The position numbers and the translations under genes are program-made. The notes beneath the pieces are model-generated. The model was not told where the DNA came from. It saw nothing but the letters and a program-made list of their open reading frames with translations, and searched no databases. From Defluviitaleaceae bacterium (GTDB taxonomy: Bacteria; Bacillota; Clostridia; Lachnospirales; WQUN01), in the NCBI GenBank assembly GCA_009780585.1, contig WQZS01000006.1, positions 1-64,000 of the forward strand: 64,000 nucleotides of DNA, in the 5' to 3' direction. Shown here in pieces: positions 23,292 through 34,588 of this stretch (positions within the stretch are counted from its first letter, which is position 1; each line of letters opens with the position of its first letter).

Positions 23292-25319
23292 TTAATTTCC
23301 TCCTTTATAAATAAAAACCGCCGTTAGGGTAATCGCGCTCGTACCCGGCGGCGGTGAAATGTCCGACAAATCGATGGTCAAGGGGTTTTCAAACAATTGG
23401 ATATCCCCCATCGTGCTTTGTATCTCAAAATGCGAAAACGCGTAGCCCTCAAAGGGTACGGCGGTGATGCCAATCGGCAAACCCCATATATACGACGCCG
23501 TAAACCCGCCGCCGCGCGTGAATAAATCCGGCGTAATGATTGCCCCCGCGATGTCGAGGTAGCCCTCCGACGGATTTATGTGGTAATCGATTTCCAGCAT
23601 ACTGCCCGATAACCCCAAATCCAAATGCGGCCTGTCCGTACGGTTAAAATAACCCCTCATGTGGCGGATGCCGTAATCCCCCCGTACCCGTGCGAAACCG
23701 CGCAGGGTATCCACGGCGTTGCGCCAATGTGCCACGCTTTCGGTCAAATCACCGCCGTGCTTGTTCCAACGGAAGAAGCTGCGCCCGATGTCCGCCGCCC
23801 GCTCCGCTTCCAGCTCGTCGATGATACGTATTACCCGATCGGGATGGAAGACCGTGCTCACATACGTAGCGTACCGCGCGGCGAGGGTATTCCGAAAGGC
23901 TTCACTTTCCAGCAAATTGCGGAAAAGTTCCGTCGCCCATAACGGCTGGTTATCGTGGTACAGGGGATTGTTGATATAGGGTGTGGTGAACAGGTTCATG
24001 GAATTGCGGCGGGGTTGCCACATCGCTTCGTCGAAATCGTGGACGATGAACTTCCATTTACCGCCCGTTTCCTTCCATGTGACGAAGTTATTCCCCGGGA
24101 AATCCCAATTATCAAAGTGGTAATAAACGATGAACCAATCGATTAGGTTATCCATGCACACATAGGCCGCCGCCGCGCTATAATCCTCGAGGCGGCTCAT
24201 ATCCCCGCCGACGATCGCGTCGTACATCCGCATCCATGAAGCGAGCGCGTACGCCTCGTCGCCTTCCTCCACATCCACGCGGTAAAGCGGGTGCGATCGG
24301 GGTAAACGCCCGTCCGCGTCCAGCCACAGCCCAAACGGCCCGTCGAAGTCGTACACCCCGTCGTTGCGGATATTCCAGGCGAATTCCATCATCACGACAT
24401 CGCGTTCGTTAATGTGCGGGTGGCGTGCCGCGATTTGCGTACGGCTACGGTGTTCGCGCAGGCAATACATGCCCCAAAACTCGCCGTTGATAAAAACCGC
24501 CGCGGGTGTGGAATGGTGGATGTCCGGGCGGAGCGGTTCCGACACGCGGGCGGTCAGCGCTTCTTTTATGGTGGTAAAATGCAAATCCGATGTGCGCAGG
24601 TTCACGTTGCGGAAAGTGCCGTGCGCCGCGTCGGGGATCAAATCCGCGTGGAGGAAAATACCGCATCCCGCGTTGAAGTTAAGGCGCAGGGATTTTTTAC
24701 GCTCCCGCCGCGACCATTTACCCGCCACTTGCAACCGCGCGTATTGCGAAAGCATCGGCGTTCCGTCGGGATAAAAAACCTCCACGTACGCCATACCGCG
24801 GATGTCATCGTTATAATTCGTGTACATGCCGCCGGAGGAAACGAAATCCGAAGGCTCAACCGTTACCGAAACCACGCGCACGTCAAACGCTTCGCGCACG
24901 AAATAGGAGCGCGTCACGACGGGGGAGGCTTCGTTCCCTTCAATAAAAATACGCGCGCGCACTACCATGCCGTTGTAATACGGGCGGGGGACGGAATCGC
25001 GGCGGATAGCGGCGGTCAAGGGGCTGCCGTGCAGCGTTACGGCGGGTGACAGGACGCGGATGGGCGCGTTATATATCCGGGAACGCGGCGTCGGTTCGCT
25101 CCCGTCCAGCGTAAAGCGGATGATCCCGCCTTCGGGCGCGCCGCCGAGCGTCAAATAAAAAGCCTCGGTATAAAAACCCGACGCATGGGAGAATACGGGC
25201 GGGGCGATGCCGTCGTTATGTATCGCTTCACCGACGGGCTTGGTGATAAATAACCAAACGGTTATAACGGCACAAACAGTTATAAACGGGAGCGCAACGA
25301 ATATGATATACTTTTTCAT
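23292..25319 (-). CDS. Exported CotH-family protein with chitobiase C-terminal-like domain
   Basis: The 675-residue product begins MKKYIIFVALPFITVCAVIT, a signal peptide or N-terminal anchor. Residues about 40-150 contain the chitobiase/hexosaminidase C-terminal repeat signature IRFTLDGSEPTPRSRIY. Residues about 180-520 show the CotH fold: KSLRLNF, GMYCLREH and the active-site-like KFIVHDFDEAMW. A beta-rich tail follows. CotH of Bacillus is a spore-coat protein kinase; secreted CotH domains next to glycoside hydrolases in Clostridia have no settled role. ATG 25319 is chosen because the signal peptide starts there; the longer frame would overlap the divergent araC-type gene. First gene of the operon CotH-GH127-VOC. 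Confidence 0.75.
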   Translation of the reverse strand: MKKYIIFVALPFITVCAVITVWLFITKPVGEAIHNDGIAPPVFSHASGFYTEAFYLTLGGAPEGGIIRFTLDGSEPTPRSRIYNAPIRVLSPAVTLHGSPLTAAIRRDSVPRPYYNGMVVRARIFIEGNEASPVVTRSYFVREAFDVRVVSVTVEPSDFVSSGGMYTNYNDDIRGMAYVEVFYPDGTPMLSQYARLQVAGKWSRRERKKSLRLNFNAGCGIFLHADLIPDAAHGTFRNVNLRTSDLHFTTIKEALTARVSEPLRPDIHHSTPAAVFINGEFWGMYCLREHRSRTQIAARHPHINERDVVMMEFAWNIRNDGVYDFDGPFGLWLDADGRLPRSHPLYRVDVEEGDEAYALASWMRMYDAIVGGDMSRLEDYSAAAAYVCMDNLIDWFIVYYHFDNWDFPGNNFVTWKETGGKWKFIVHDFDEAMWQPRRNSMNLFTTPYINNPLYHDNQPLWATELFRNLLESEAFRNTLAARYATYVSTVFHPDRVIRIIDELEAERAADIGRSFFRWNKHGGDLTESVAHWRNAVDTLRGFARVRGDYGIRHMRGYFNRTDRPHLDLGLSGSMLEIDYHINPSEGYLDIAGAIITPDLFTRGGGFTASYIWGLPIGITAVPFEGYAFSHFEIQSTMGDIQLFENPLTIDLSDISPPPGTSAITLTAVFIYKGGN

Positions 25320-25343
25320 AAACTGCACCCCGTTCTTTATAAT
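25315..25343 (+). promoter_or_regulatory. Probable promoter of the AraC-type regulator
   Basis: TATAAT (25338-25343) has TTCATA 17 bp upstream (25315-25320). The -35 overlaps the start codon of the divergent CotH gene. Confidence 0.5.
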
Positions 25344-25365
25344 GAACACCGAACATCGCACAGCG

Positions 25366-25398
25366 CATTTCGAATTCCGCAATCCGCATTCCGAATTC
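25366..25398. repeat. Dispersed ATTCCGAATTC repeat, intergenic copy
   Basis: The tract contains CGAATTCCGCAATCCGCATT and then CCGAATTC, immediately before the AAGGAGG of the AraC gene. It matches the coding tracts in the amidase and GH43 linkers, so the same simple repeat serves as a spacer outside genes and as linker DNA inside genes. Confidence 0.5.
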
Positions 25399-25412
25399 AA
25401 AAGGAGGTCCCC

Positions 25413-26303
25413 ATGCTTTACTTCACCGCTACATGCGTGCATCCTTTGCTGCTGGTGGGCGGCGGCCACTTGGTTAACGCGGACGGCTTCCTCCACGCAC
25501 AGCGTACCATCCCCGACGAATTTGTGCTGATTTTATGTACCAAGGGTACGCTCCACATCGAGCAGGGCGGCAAACGGCACGACATCAAGCCCAACCAATA
25601 CATCCTCCTGTTCCCCGGCGTCGAGCATAAGGGGTACAAGCCTTCGGAGGGGGAGCTGTCCTATTATTGGTGCCACTTTACCGTGTGGGGGTACGAGCAT
25701 CGCCTGGTTGGCGAAGAGGAAATCAACCGCCAATTGCATTTTATCAAATCAAACCCGGAAATCGCCCACGACCAGTACATCATCCCCGAAACGGGCCGCT
25801 TGGTGCATCCCGAGCGGGTGATCCTGCAATTCCGCCAATTACTGGACGCCGCGCGGCAGGAGTTCTATTCCGGTTATTTGGTGCATTACGCGCTCAGTTT
25901 GCTGGGGATGGAGATCACCACGCACTTTGTATTGAATTATGATTTGGGAACGATATCCGCCACGTACAAATATATAACCAAGGTCATGGATTGGGTGCGC
26001 CAGCACCATACCGAGCCGTTAAGCGTCTCCAAAGTGGCGGCGGAATTCAACTACCACCCCGGTTATATCTCCAGCGTCTTTAAGAAACACACGGGTATGT
26101 CGCTGCTGGATTTCATCAATCGGACGAAAATCAACGCCGCGAAGGAAATGCTGCTTTCCTCCGGCGAACCCGTGAAGCACATCGCCGCCAAGCTGGGGTT
26201 TTCCGACGATAAATATTTTATGAAGGTCTTCAACCGCTTGGAAGGTACGACACCGAGCAAATTCCGCAACGCGTTTTACCGAAAGTTCCAAAATAAGCAG
26301 TAG
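25413..26303 (+). CDS. AraC-family transcriptional regulator
   Basis: The 296-residue product has an N-terminal cupin sugar-sensing domain (about 1-140, with VLILCTKGTLHIEQGGKRHD and YILLFPGVEHKGY) and a C-terminal double helix-turn-helix domain (about 190-290: LSVSKVAAEFNYHPGYISSV, IKHIAAKLGFSDDKYFMKVF-like). It is divergent from the CotH-GH127-VOC operon and is the natural candidate to activate it and perhaps the arabinan genes. AAGGAGG is 7 bp from ATG 25413. Its transcript is predicted to end inside the antisense DUF6171 gene. Confidence 0.9.
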   Translation: MLYFTATCVHPLLLVGGGHLVNADGFLHAQRTIPDEFVLILCTKGTLHIEQGGKRHDIKPNQYILLFPGVEHKGYKPSEGELSYYWCHFTVWGYEHRLVGEEEINRQLHFIKSNPEIAHDQYIIPETGRLVHPERVILQFRQLLDAARQEFYSGYLVHYALSLLGMEITTHFVLNYDLGTISATYKYITKVMDWVRQHHTEPLSVSKVAAEFNYHPGYISSVFKKHTGMSLLDFINRTKINAAKEMLLSSGEPVKHIAAKLGFSDDKYFMKVFNRLEGTTPSKFRNAFYRKFQNKQ

Positions 26304-26322
26304 ACGGGGTGGAGGTACAGGC

Positions 26323-26592
26323 TTAACGGTTCGGTTTACCCGCATACCACTTTTCGGCCGATTCCACGCACCGTTGGTTGTCCTTGGCGGCGCGCAGCTC
26401 CACGTAGCACCCGCACAGCACGCACATGCCGTCCAGCAAGTGGCGACATTCCTTACATATGCCTAACCGCTTATTATATTCCTCCGGAGACGACCGCGCC
26501 TCCGGAGGAATGTTTTTTATATAGTCTTGTATCGTCGCGTAAAGCTCGGCTTGGTTGGTTTCGCTTAACAAACAGCGGGGGCATCGCTTCAT
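26323..26592 (-). CDS. DUF6171-type cysteine-rich protein
   Basis: The 89-residue product has [11 protein letters not shown] at the start and CKECRHLLDGMCVLCGCYVE then RAAKDNQRC near the end, two CxxC zinc-ribbon-like clusters in the pattern of DUF6171. Function is unknown. Its ATG shares one base with the GH51 stop (TAATG), so it is translationally coupled to that gene. Codons for PPEARSSPEE form a perfect inverted repeat that acts as a terminator on the opposite strand. Confidence 0.8.
   Translation of the reverse strand: MKRCPRCLLSETNQAELYATIQDYIKNIPPEARSSPEEYNKRLGICKECRHLLDGMCVLCGCYVELRAAKDNQRCVESAEKWYAGKPNR
26478..26518 (+). terminator. Terminator of the AraC gene embedded in the DUF6171 coding region
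   Basis: ATTCCTCCGGA (26478-26488) and TCCGGAGGAAT (26501-26511) are perfect 11-bp inverted repeats with a 12-base loop, followed by G and six T residues on the plus strand. It is 175 bp past the AraC stop, and no other plus-strand terminator is visible before it. Confidence 0.65.
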
Positions 26593-28067
26593 TAAGAAAT
26601 GCGCAGCTCCATCACGCAGCACGGGGGAAGGATAAGCGATACCATGCCGGGGACCAAATTAATTTCGTCGAAGCCGGTGATTTTTACCTTCTCGGGGGAA
26701 TCGAAGTCGTTGAAGTCGTGCGTGCCGCCCGTGAGGATACGCCCCTTCGCGGTCTTCGCGCCCATGTCCGTAAAGAGGATTTCCACGGGGAGTTCCTTGT
26801 CCGCCGAGGGGTTAACCATTGTGACGGTCAATGTACCTTCACCGTTGACCGACGCGGAGGCGTTAAGGTGCGGTACGGTGAATTTTTCCGTCCCGATCGT
26901 TTCCGTTTCGGCGAAGGTATGCACGAGCCGCGCGTCGTGGTGGTGCTTGAACAGGTCGAATACGTGGTACGTGGGCGTCAATACCATTTGGTCGCCTTCG
27001 GTTAACACGACGGCTTGCAAGACGTTGACCGTTTGCGCCAGGTTCGCCATCACCACGCGGTCGGAATGTTTGTTAAAGATATTCAACGTCATCCCCGCCA
27101 CCATCGCGTCGCGCATGGTGTTCTGCTGGAACAAAAAGCCCGGGTTGGTCCCCGGTTCCACCAGGAACCACGTACCCCATTCGTCCACGATCAGACCCAC
27201 GCGGTGCGCGGGGTCGAAGCGGTTCATGATATGCGTGTGGTTGGCGATGAGTTCGTCCATTTTTAATGCCTTGTGGAGCGTTTTGTAATAGATTTCGTCG
27301 GTAAATTCCGTCGCGCTCATTTTGTCGTGCCAGTTGTCGTTGGGCAGGCAGTAGTAATGCAGCGTAATCGCGTCCATTTGGTGTACGGCACCGCGCATGA
27401 CTTTTTCCGTCCAGTCATAATTCCAATCGGGCGCGCCGCACGCGATTTTGTAGATTTTATTTTCGCCGTAGTTGCGTACATATGTGGCGAATCGGCGGTA
27501 CAAATCGGCGTAGTATTCCGGCCGCATATTACCGCCGCAGCCCCAATTTTCGTTACCCACGCCCCAATATTTGACGCGCCATGCCTTCTCTTGCCCGTTG
27601 TCCTTGCGAAGCTGCGCCATGGGGGATACGCCGTCGAAGGTCAAATATTCCACCCACTCGCTCATTTCCTGCACGGTACCCGAACCCACGTTGCCGTTGA
27701 TGTACGGCTCGCAGTCCAGTTGGCGGCACAATTCCATAAATTCGTGTGTGCCGAAGGAATTGTCCTCCACCACGCCGCCCCAATGGGTGTTGACCATTTT
27801 TTTGCGGTTTTCCTTGGGGCCGATGCCGTCCTTCCAATGGTATTCATCCGCGAAGCACCCCCCAGGCCAGCGGAGTACGGGGATTTTGATATTGCGCAGG
27901 GCTTCGACAACGTCCTTGCGCATCCCTTTTTCGTTGGGGATGTGGGAATCCTCGCCCACGTAAATGCCGTTGTAGATGCAACGGCCCAGGTGTTCGGCGA
28001 AGTGGCCGTAGATGTTGCGGTTGATGGTGCTCTTTTTTTCGTTGGTGTTGATGAATAGACGTGCCAT
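26592..28067 (-). CDS. GH51 alpha-L-arabinofuranosidase (first copy)
   Basis: This 491-residue cytosolic enzyme removes alpha-L-arabinofuranose from arabinan or arabinoxylan oligosaccharides. The GH51 start [20 protein letters not shown] and [19 protein letters not shown] are present. Acid/base Glu173 is in WGVGNENWG, and nucleophile Glu296 in IVDEWGTWF; a C-terminal beta domain follows. There is no signal peptide. TAGGAGG precedes the ATG. It differs clearly from the second GH51 in the window (about 32836-34329), so they probably have different linkage or chain preferences. DUF6171 is coupled downstream. Confidence 0.93.
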   Translation of the reverse strand: MARLFINTNEKKSTINRNIYGHFAEHLGRCIYNGIYVGEDSHIPNEKGMRKDVVEALRNIKIPVLRWPGGCFADEYHWKDGIGPKENRKKMVNTHWGGVVEDNSFGTHEFMELCRQLDCEPYINGNVGSGTVQEMSEWVEYLTFDGVSPMAQLRKDNGQEKAWRVKYWGVGNENWGCGGNMRPEYYADLYRRFATYVRNYGENKIYKIACGAPDWNYDWTEKVMRGAVHQMDAITLHYYCLPNDNWHDKMSATEFTDEIYYKTLHKALKMDELIANHTHIMNRFDPAHRVGLIVDEWGTWFLVEPGTNPGFLFQQNTMRDAMVAGMTLNIFNKHSDRVVMANLAQTVNVLQAVVLTEGDQMVLTPTYHVFDLFKHHHDARLVHTFAETETIGTEKFTVPHLNASASVNGEGTLTVTMVNPSADKELPVEILFTDMGAKTAKGRILTGGTHDFNDFDSPEKVKITGFDEINLVPGMVSLILPPCCVMELRIS

Positions 28068-28135
28068 GGAAATCCTCCTAATTTAAAAATGTTGTACGGT
28101 GTTGCGGACATGGATAATGACTTTTTTTACGTAAA

Positions 28136-28699
28136 TTATTTGACGCAATCTAAGATTTCTTGCGGAAATCTTTTGTCCATGATAATTATTGTTCCGTCAA
28201 TAACTTTTGCTGCTAGGTTGTACGCTGTTGTATTGTCATACAACCATATCTCATCACATAGGGGGACAAGATTTTTCAACGTTTTGAGCGAAGTTACACT
28301 TCTGCGTTCAATAATATCTTCGGGTATGCCGTGACCCCCTAATGCCACTCTTTCTTTGACTCTTTGTTTTGCGATTTCTATATCGGTAACAAAAATATAC
28401 ATCAGGTGAATATCATAGCCTAATGTTTTTGCTGTTTTGACCGTTTGAAGAATCGATTGCCCTGATAAGGTTGTTTCTTGATGAAAATCAATTTTTAAAC
28501 GCAAGCACGTTCTGATTTCATTTACCGCTTGTTTACCTGCTTGAAATTGGGCATTTGTATCGCGCCAATCGCCAATTCCGGAAACAATTTCATCTACGTT
28601 TATTCGTTTGCCGAGTGCCTTAACATCGGCAGCAGGCAACGATGAATAAATGGTAGACTTTCCTACCCCGTTAATTCCGGCAATTATCGTGTATTTCAT
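28136..28699 (-). CDS. Zeta toxin-like P-loop kinase
   Basis: The 187-residue product has Walker A AGINGVGKST (7-16), INVDEIV (acidic residue after the substrate strand), HQETTLSG and a lid with KQRVKERVALGGHGIPEDII, the layout of zeta-toxin/AAA kinases that phosphorylate UDP-N-acetylglucosamine or other nucleotides. Its ATG overlaps the stop of a 50-residue ORF by four bases. The gene is AT-rich and sits between glycoside hydrolase genes. A toxin role is inferred from family and gene pairing; solo chromosomal members may have other roles. Confidence 0.75.
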   Translation of the reverse strand: MKYTIIAGINGVGKSTIYSSLPAADVKALGKRINVDEIVSGIGDWRDTNAQFQAGKQAVNEIRTCLRLKIDFHQETTLSGQSILQTVKTAKTLGYDIHLMYIFVTDIEIAKQRVKERVALGGHGIPEDIIERRSVTSLKTLKNLVPLCDEIWLYDNTTAYNLAAKVIDGTIIIMDKRFPQEILDCVK

Positions 28700-28848
28700 A
28701 GTAACTCCTTGCCAACAACCTTTTCTTGCGCCAATCCTAATTTCAATGAAATAAGGCGTTGGTAAAAAAGTATTTCCTCACGCGTTTTTGCTTCCGCAAG
28801 CAACTTATTTAACTCGCCAATAGTGTACGATAAAAAATCTTTAAACAT
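28696..28848 (-). CDS. 50-residue partner of the zeta-like kinase (putative antitoxin)
   Basis: MFKDFLSYTIGELNKLLAEA begins a 50-residue, probably all-helical product that ends VVGKELL. Its stop codon shares ATGA with the start of the zeta-like gene, the coupling typical of toxin-antitoxin pairs. GGTGTGG lies about 5-8 bp before ATG 28848. It is not similar enough to classical epsilon for me to claim homology. Confidence 0.6.
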   Translation of the reverse strand: MFKDFLSYTIGELNKLLAEAKTREEILFYQRLISLKLGLAQEKVVGKELL

Positions 28849-28881
28849 TTTAACCACACCTTTATCTTTATTTAATAATGG

Positions 28882-29355
28882 TTATACTACGGTATTACAA
28901 CCCAGTTCAACAAGCAAGTTTTTATAACGTTCAACTTCCCATTCCTCAACAAGAAAATCGGGGTTATAAAAGCAATGACTTAATACATCAGCGTCTTTTA
29001 ATATTTCATCATACGGTTCATGGATTGATGATTTATCACAATGCCTTGATATTGCAGTAGTGATTATTGCTATTTCTTCATCGTTGTATAAATTTACTGT
29101 TTTCAATATTTTCATTGCTTTTTTTGCGCCCATTTTATCATGATTAATAGTTGTATTATTTGTAACACGGTATATATCGTGTAACATTCCAGAAACCATA
29201 GCAATTTCTTGGTTTAAGTTTCGCTTTAATGCTAATAACGAACAATAACGCGCTACACTATATAAATGCTCAATAAAAAAACGAATTTTTTCCGGTTGCT
29301 TTTCAAAAATCAATCTATCAATTTCAATACGTAATATTTCAAGTCTGTTTTCCAT
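28882..29355 (-). CDS. HD-domain phosphohydrolase
   Basis: The 157-residue product shows the HD signature: His30 (EHLYSVARY), His58-Asp59 (MLHDIYR), a further His in NHDKMGA and Asp in ILKDADVLSH. HD proteins hydrolyse phosphoester bonds of nucleotides or related compounds; the substrate is not evident. GGAGG is 6 bp before ATG 29355, which rules out the longer frame into the upstream GH43 gene. It is AT-rich and 33 bp upstream of the zeta pair, so the three may be one acquired unit. Confidence 0.78.
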   Translation of the reverse strand: MENRLEILRIEIDRLIFEKQPEKIRFFIEHLYSVARYCSLLALKRNLNQEIAMVSGMLHDIYRVTNNTTINHDKMGAKKAMKILKTVNLYNDEEIAIITTAISRHCDKSSIHEPYDEILKDADVLSHCFYNPDFLVEEWEVERYKNLLVELGCNTVV

Positions 29356-29392
29356 AACGAACCTCCGAAAATATTGATACCCCTCATTCCAA

Positions 29393-30940
29393 CTACGCCG
29401 GTGTAAACCCCGCACCCCACAGCGCGATCCCTTCTGCCGACATAACCGTAAACGACATCCCCCAACGTCCGAAGTCGTTGATAAAGCTGCGCAGCAACCG
29501 TCCGTTGTAAGCTACGCCGTCCAATGTGACGTTAAATGTTACCCCATCGGCTTCCAACTGCCACGTACCCGTATGCGGGCCTTCGATGGTGCCGTCGGTG
29601 TTGAAGTTTACCGTTACGGATAGAGTGGACGTGTAGTTAATTTCCTGCCCGTGGTTGATGATTTTCCATGAGCCGGGTACGTGTTCGGGTGCGAAGGTTC
29701 GCGGCGGTGCGCCGTCGTAGCGGAAGGGTGATACGACGAACCAGCCGTCGTCGTTGAGCAACATTTCATGCACGCGCACTTGGTGTTCGTGCGTGTGGAA
29801 GAAGCGTGTGTGGAAGATATTGAAATACCGTCCGCTTTCTTCGCAGCGGTAGACGCTGTTGTGCCCGGGGGAGAGGTAACGCGTGGTTGCGCGCGGTTCG
29901 CCGGGTTCGCGCCGGAAGGAATAGCCGCCCATTATCTTCGTGCCGTAGGGTTCGATGGCGCGGTCATCGAAGAAGGAACCGGGCCTGCCGTGGACGTTGA
30001 TCATCGGGTTATCCCTTGCATCGAAATAGGGCCCGTCCACGTTACGGCTACGCGCCACGCGCAGGTTGTAGCCGTCTTCGCGGCCCAACCCGCCGAAAGT
30101 GACGAACAGGTAATAATATTCGGTTTCGGGGCTGTAGATGATGTACGGGCCTTCGATGCGGGAATGGTTGTTGCCCATCAGCCGCGTTCCGTAGCCTTGG
30201 TCGGGTAGGGGGAAGCCCGTTTCCGCGTCCATCCGCATGATGAATATCCCGCCCGAGAATGAGCCGTACACCATCCAAAATTCGCCTTGCGAATCAAAAA
30301 ATACGTGCGGGTCGATGGCGTTTGGGTGGCGGTTGGCGTTGTAGGTTGTGCCGTCCTCGCTTACACCGTGCATCCCCGAACGCAGGAAAATGCCTTGATT
30401 CATGTACGGGCCTTCGGGGTGGTCGGCGATGGCCAAGCCGATATTGCCCAGCGGCATCGAGCCTTCGCAGTTGCAATAATACATAAAGAAACGCCCGCAG
30501 GGCATGGGTTGTACGTCGCCCGCCCAAAAGGTATCCGTCCGCGCCCACGCGAAGGCTTCGGCGAAGTCTTCCAAATTATAGATCAGGGGGTTATTGTCAT
30601 TTACGTACGCGGCGACCAAATCCCACGCGATCAAATCCGTCGAACGCGCCATTGCCATATGCGAACCGATGATGTAGAACGTATCACCCACGCGGAACAC
30701 GGAGGGGTCGTGTACCGAAACCTCGCGGAACTGCGGGTTGGGCGGGTCGTTAAAGTCGAAGCCCGCGCCGGGGGAGGAAAGGGTCAGCGGGTCAGGGAAA
30801 GGGGGATTCGGAATCGGAGATTCGGAACTCGGGATCGGTTCGGCGGAAGGTTCGGGGTCGCCGTCGCGGTTTGCGTACGCAGATAAAATAAATATACCCA
30901 ACAGCAAAATCGTAGTTAGGTACATCCCCTTCACGCGCAT
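29393..30940 (-). CDS. Secreted GH43 arabinanase-like enzyme
   Basis: The 515-residue product has an N-terminal export signal (MRVKGMYLTTILLLGIFILS), a Pro/Ser/Glu linker (about 27-55), a five-bladed GH43 propeller with Asp78 in VSVHDPSVF, an Asp in NAIDPHVFF and Glu in SRIEGPYIIYS, and a C-terminal beta-barrel domain (about 400-515) as in endo-1,5-arabinanases. It would cut arabinan outside the cell. The start is uncertain (GTG 30949, ATG 30940 or ATG 30925); 30940 gives a charged n-region. It overlaps the upstream VOC gene. It is a close paralogue of the cytosolic GH43 at 31349-32839. Confidence 0.88.
   Translation of the reverse strand: MRVKGMYLTTILLLGIFILSAYANRDGDPEPSAEPIPSSESPIPNPPFPDPLTLSSPGAGFDFNDPPNPQFREVSVHDPSVFRVGDTFYIIGSHMAMARSTDLIAWDLVAAYVNDNNPLIYNLEDFAEAFAWARTDTFWAGDVQPMPCGRFFMYYCNCEGSMPLGNIGLAIADHPEGPYMNQGIFLRSGMHGVSEDGTTYNANRHPNAIDPHVFFDSQGEFWMVYGSFSGGIFIMRMDAETGFPLPDQGYGTRLMGNNHSRIEGPYIIYSPETEYYYLFVTFGGLGREDGYNLRVARSRNVDGPYFDARDNPMINVHGRPGSFFDDRAIEPYGTKIMGGYSFRREPGEPRATTRYLSPGHNSVYRCEESGRYFNIFHTRFFHTHEHQVRVHEMLLNDDGWFVVSPFRYDGAPPRTFAPEHVPGSWKIINHGQEINYTSTLSVTVNFNTDGTIEGPHTGTWQLEADGVTFNVTLDGVAYNGRLLRSFINDFGRWGMSFTVMSAEGIALWGAGFTPA
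30801..30837. repeat. Dispersed ATTCCGAATTCCG-type repeat in the GH43 linker
   Basis: On the minus strand this tract reads GATCCCGAGTTCCGAA and then ATTCCGAATCCC, encoding IPSSESPIPNPP. It is nearly identical to the tract in the amidase linker at 8345-8382. Confidence 0.5.
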
Positions 30941-31305
30941 ATGAACCACGTATACCCGTATTTATCCAAGACTTCCGACCCGCCGCCGCCATCATCGGGC
31001 GGGGGGTGCGGGGCGAACGCTTTTACGACCGTACCGCCTTCGGATAAAAGCGATATGACCTTTTCGGCGCGTTCGCGTGAGGGGAGGAGGACGAGGATTT
31101 GTATGCCCGCTTTTTCGTCCGAATACCTCCAATCGTTGCCCGCGATGCCGCCGCCTTCGGCAAGTCTGAGTTCGGCGTGCATGACATTGTTGCTGGGGTC
31201 GTTGTGCATCCTTGAAATATGCACAGCGCTCCCTTCGAAGCATTTCGCGTAGAAGTTGAACGCTTCCTCGCAATTTCCGTCGAAGTGCAGGTAAGGCATG
31301 ATCAT
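30931..31305 (-). CDS. PhnB-like VOC protein
   Basis: The 124-residue product starts MIMPYLHFDGNCEEAFNFYA and ends YGYTWFICA, the PhnB/VOC pattern with HFDG, a central strand and a terminal aromatic segment. Proteins of this family bind small hydrophobic ligands; few have known reactions. Its end overlaps the start of the secreted GH43 gene by 10 bp, so they are coupled. A direct role in arabinan use is not implied by the sequence. Confidence 0.75.
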   Translation of the reverse strand: MIMPYLHFDGNCEEAFNFYAKCFEGSAVHISRMHNDPSNNVMHAELRLAEGGGIAGNDWRYSDEKAGIQILVLLPSRERAEKVISLLSEGGTVVKAFAPHPPPDDGGGGSEVLDKYGYTWFICA

Positions 31306-31348
31306 GGTCGTTTGCTCCTTAATTTTATTCCGGTGGAATCCATCGAAA

Positions 31349-34353
<3,005 letters not shown>

Positions 34354-34364
34354 TTACCGCGTAA

Positions 34365-34393
34365 AGTATAGTGAGGCGTTCGCGCGCGGTAAA
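34365..34393 (-). promoter_or_regulatory. Promoter of the arabinan hydrolase operon
   Basis: On the minus strand TTTACC (34388-34393) and TATACT (34365-34370) are 17 bp apart, about 36 bp upstream of the GH51 start. Confidence 0.6.
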
Positions 34394-34410
34394 TCATACA
34401 AACCGCAGAA

Positions 34411-34473
34411 AAGGTGTAATAATTAAATTTGATGTGGTGTATCCTACAAAAATTTCTTTAATTTTTACACCTT
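34411..34473. promoter_or_regulatory. Operator-like inverted repeat between divergent operons
   Basis: AAGGTGTAATAATTAAA (34411-34427) and TTTAATTTTTACACCTT (34457-34473) are inverted repeats matching at 16 of 17 positions with a 29-bp centre. The pair lies between the minus-strand and plus-strand promoters, behind both -35 boxes, the place for a shared activator or looping repressor. The regulator is not identified; the AraC protein at 25413 is a candidate. Confidence 0.55.
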
Positions 34474-34489
34474 ATCTGTTATTTATCAA

Positions 34490-34518
34490 TTTACGCACCC
34501 CATGCGCACCATTATACT
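34490..34518 (+). promoter_or_regulatory. Promoter of the importer/DUF5696 cluster
   Basis: TTTACG (34490-34495) and TATACT (34513-34518) are separated by 17 bp. It lies within the frame upstream of ATG 34589 and so supports that start. Confidence 0.55.
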
Positions 34519-34588
34519 TGTGAAAACCTACATAGGAAAATGCTATTCTGCGATTCGGAATTGTAATCTTTTGCAAGGGGCGTCCCGC

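Noticed and set aside
27273..28058. 261-codon plus-strand frame
   Set aside because: Antisense shadow of the GH51 gene with Val/His-rich composition and no ribosome-binding site.
28256..28272. GGGGGACAAG half-site resembling an arm of the 27-bp palindrome
   Set aside because: No inverted partner is present nearby; it is part of the zeta-like coding sequence.
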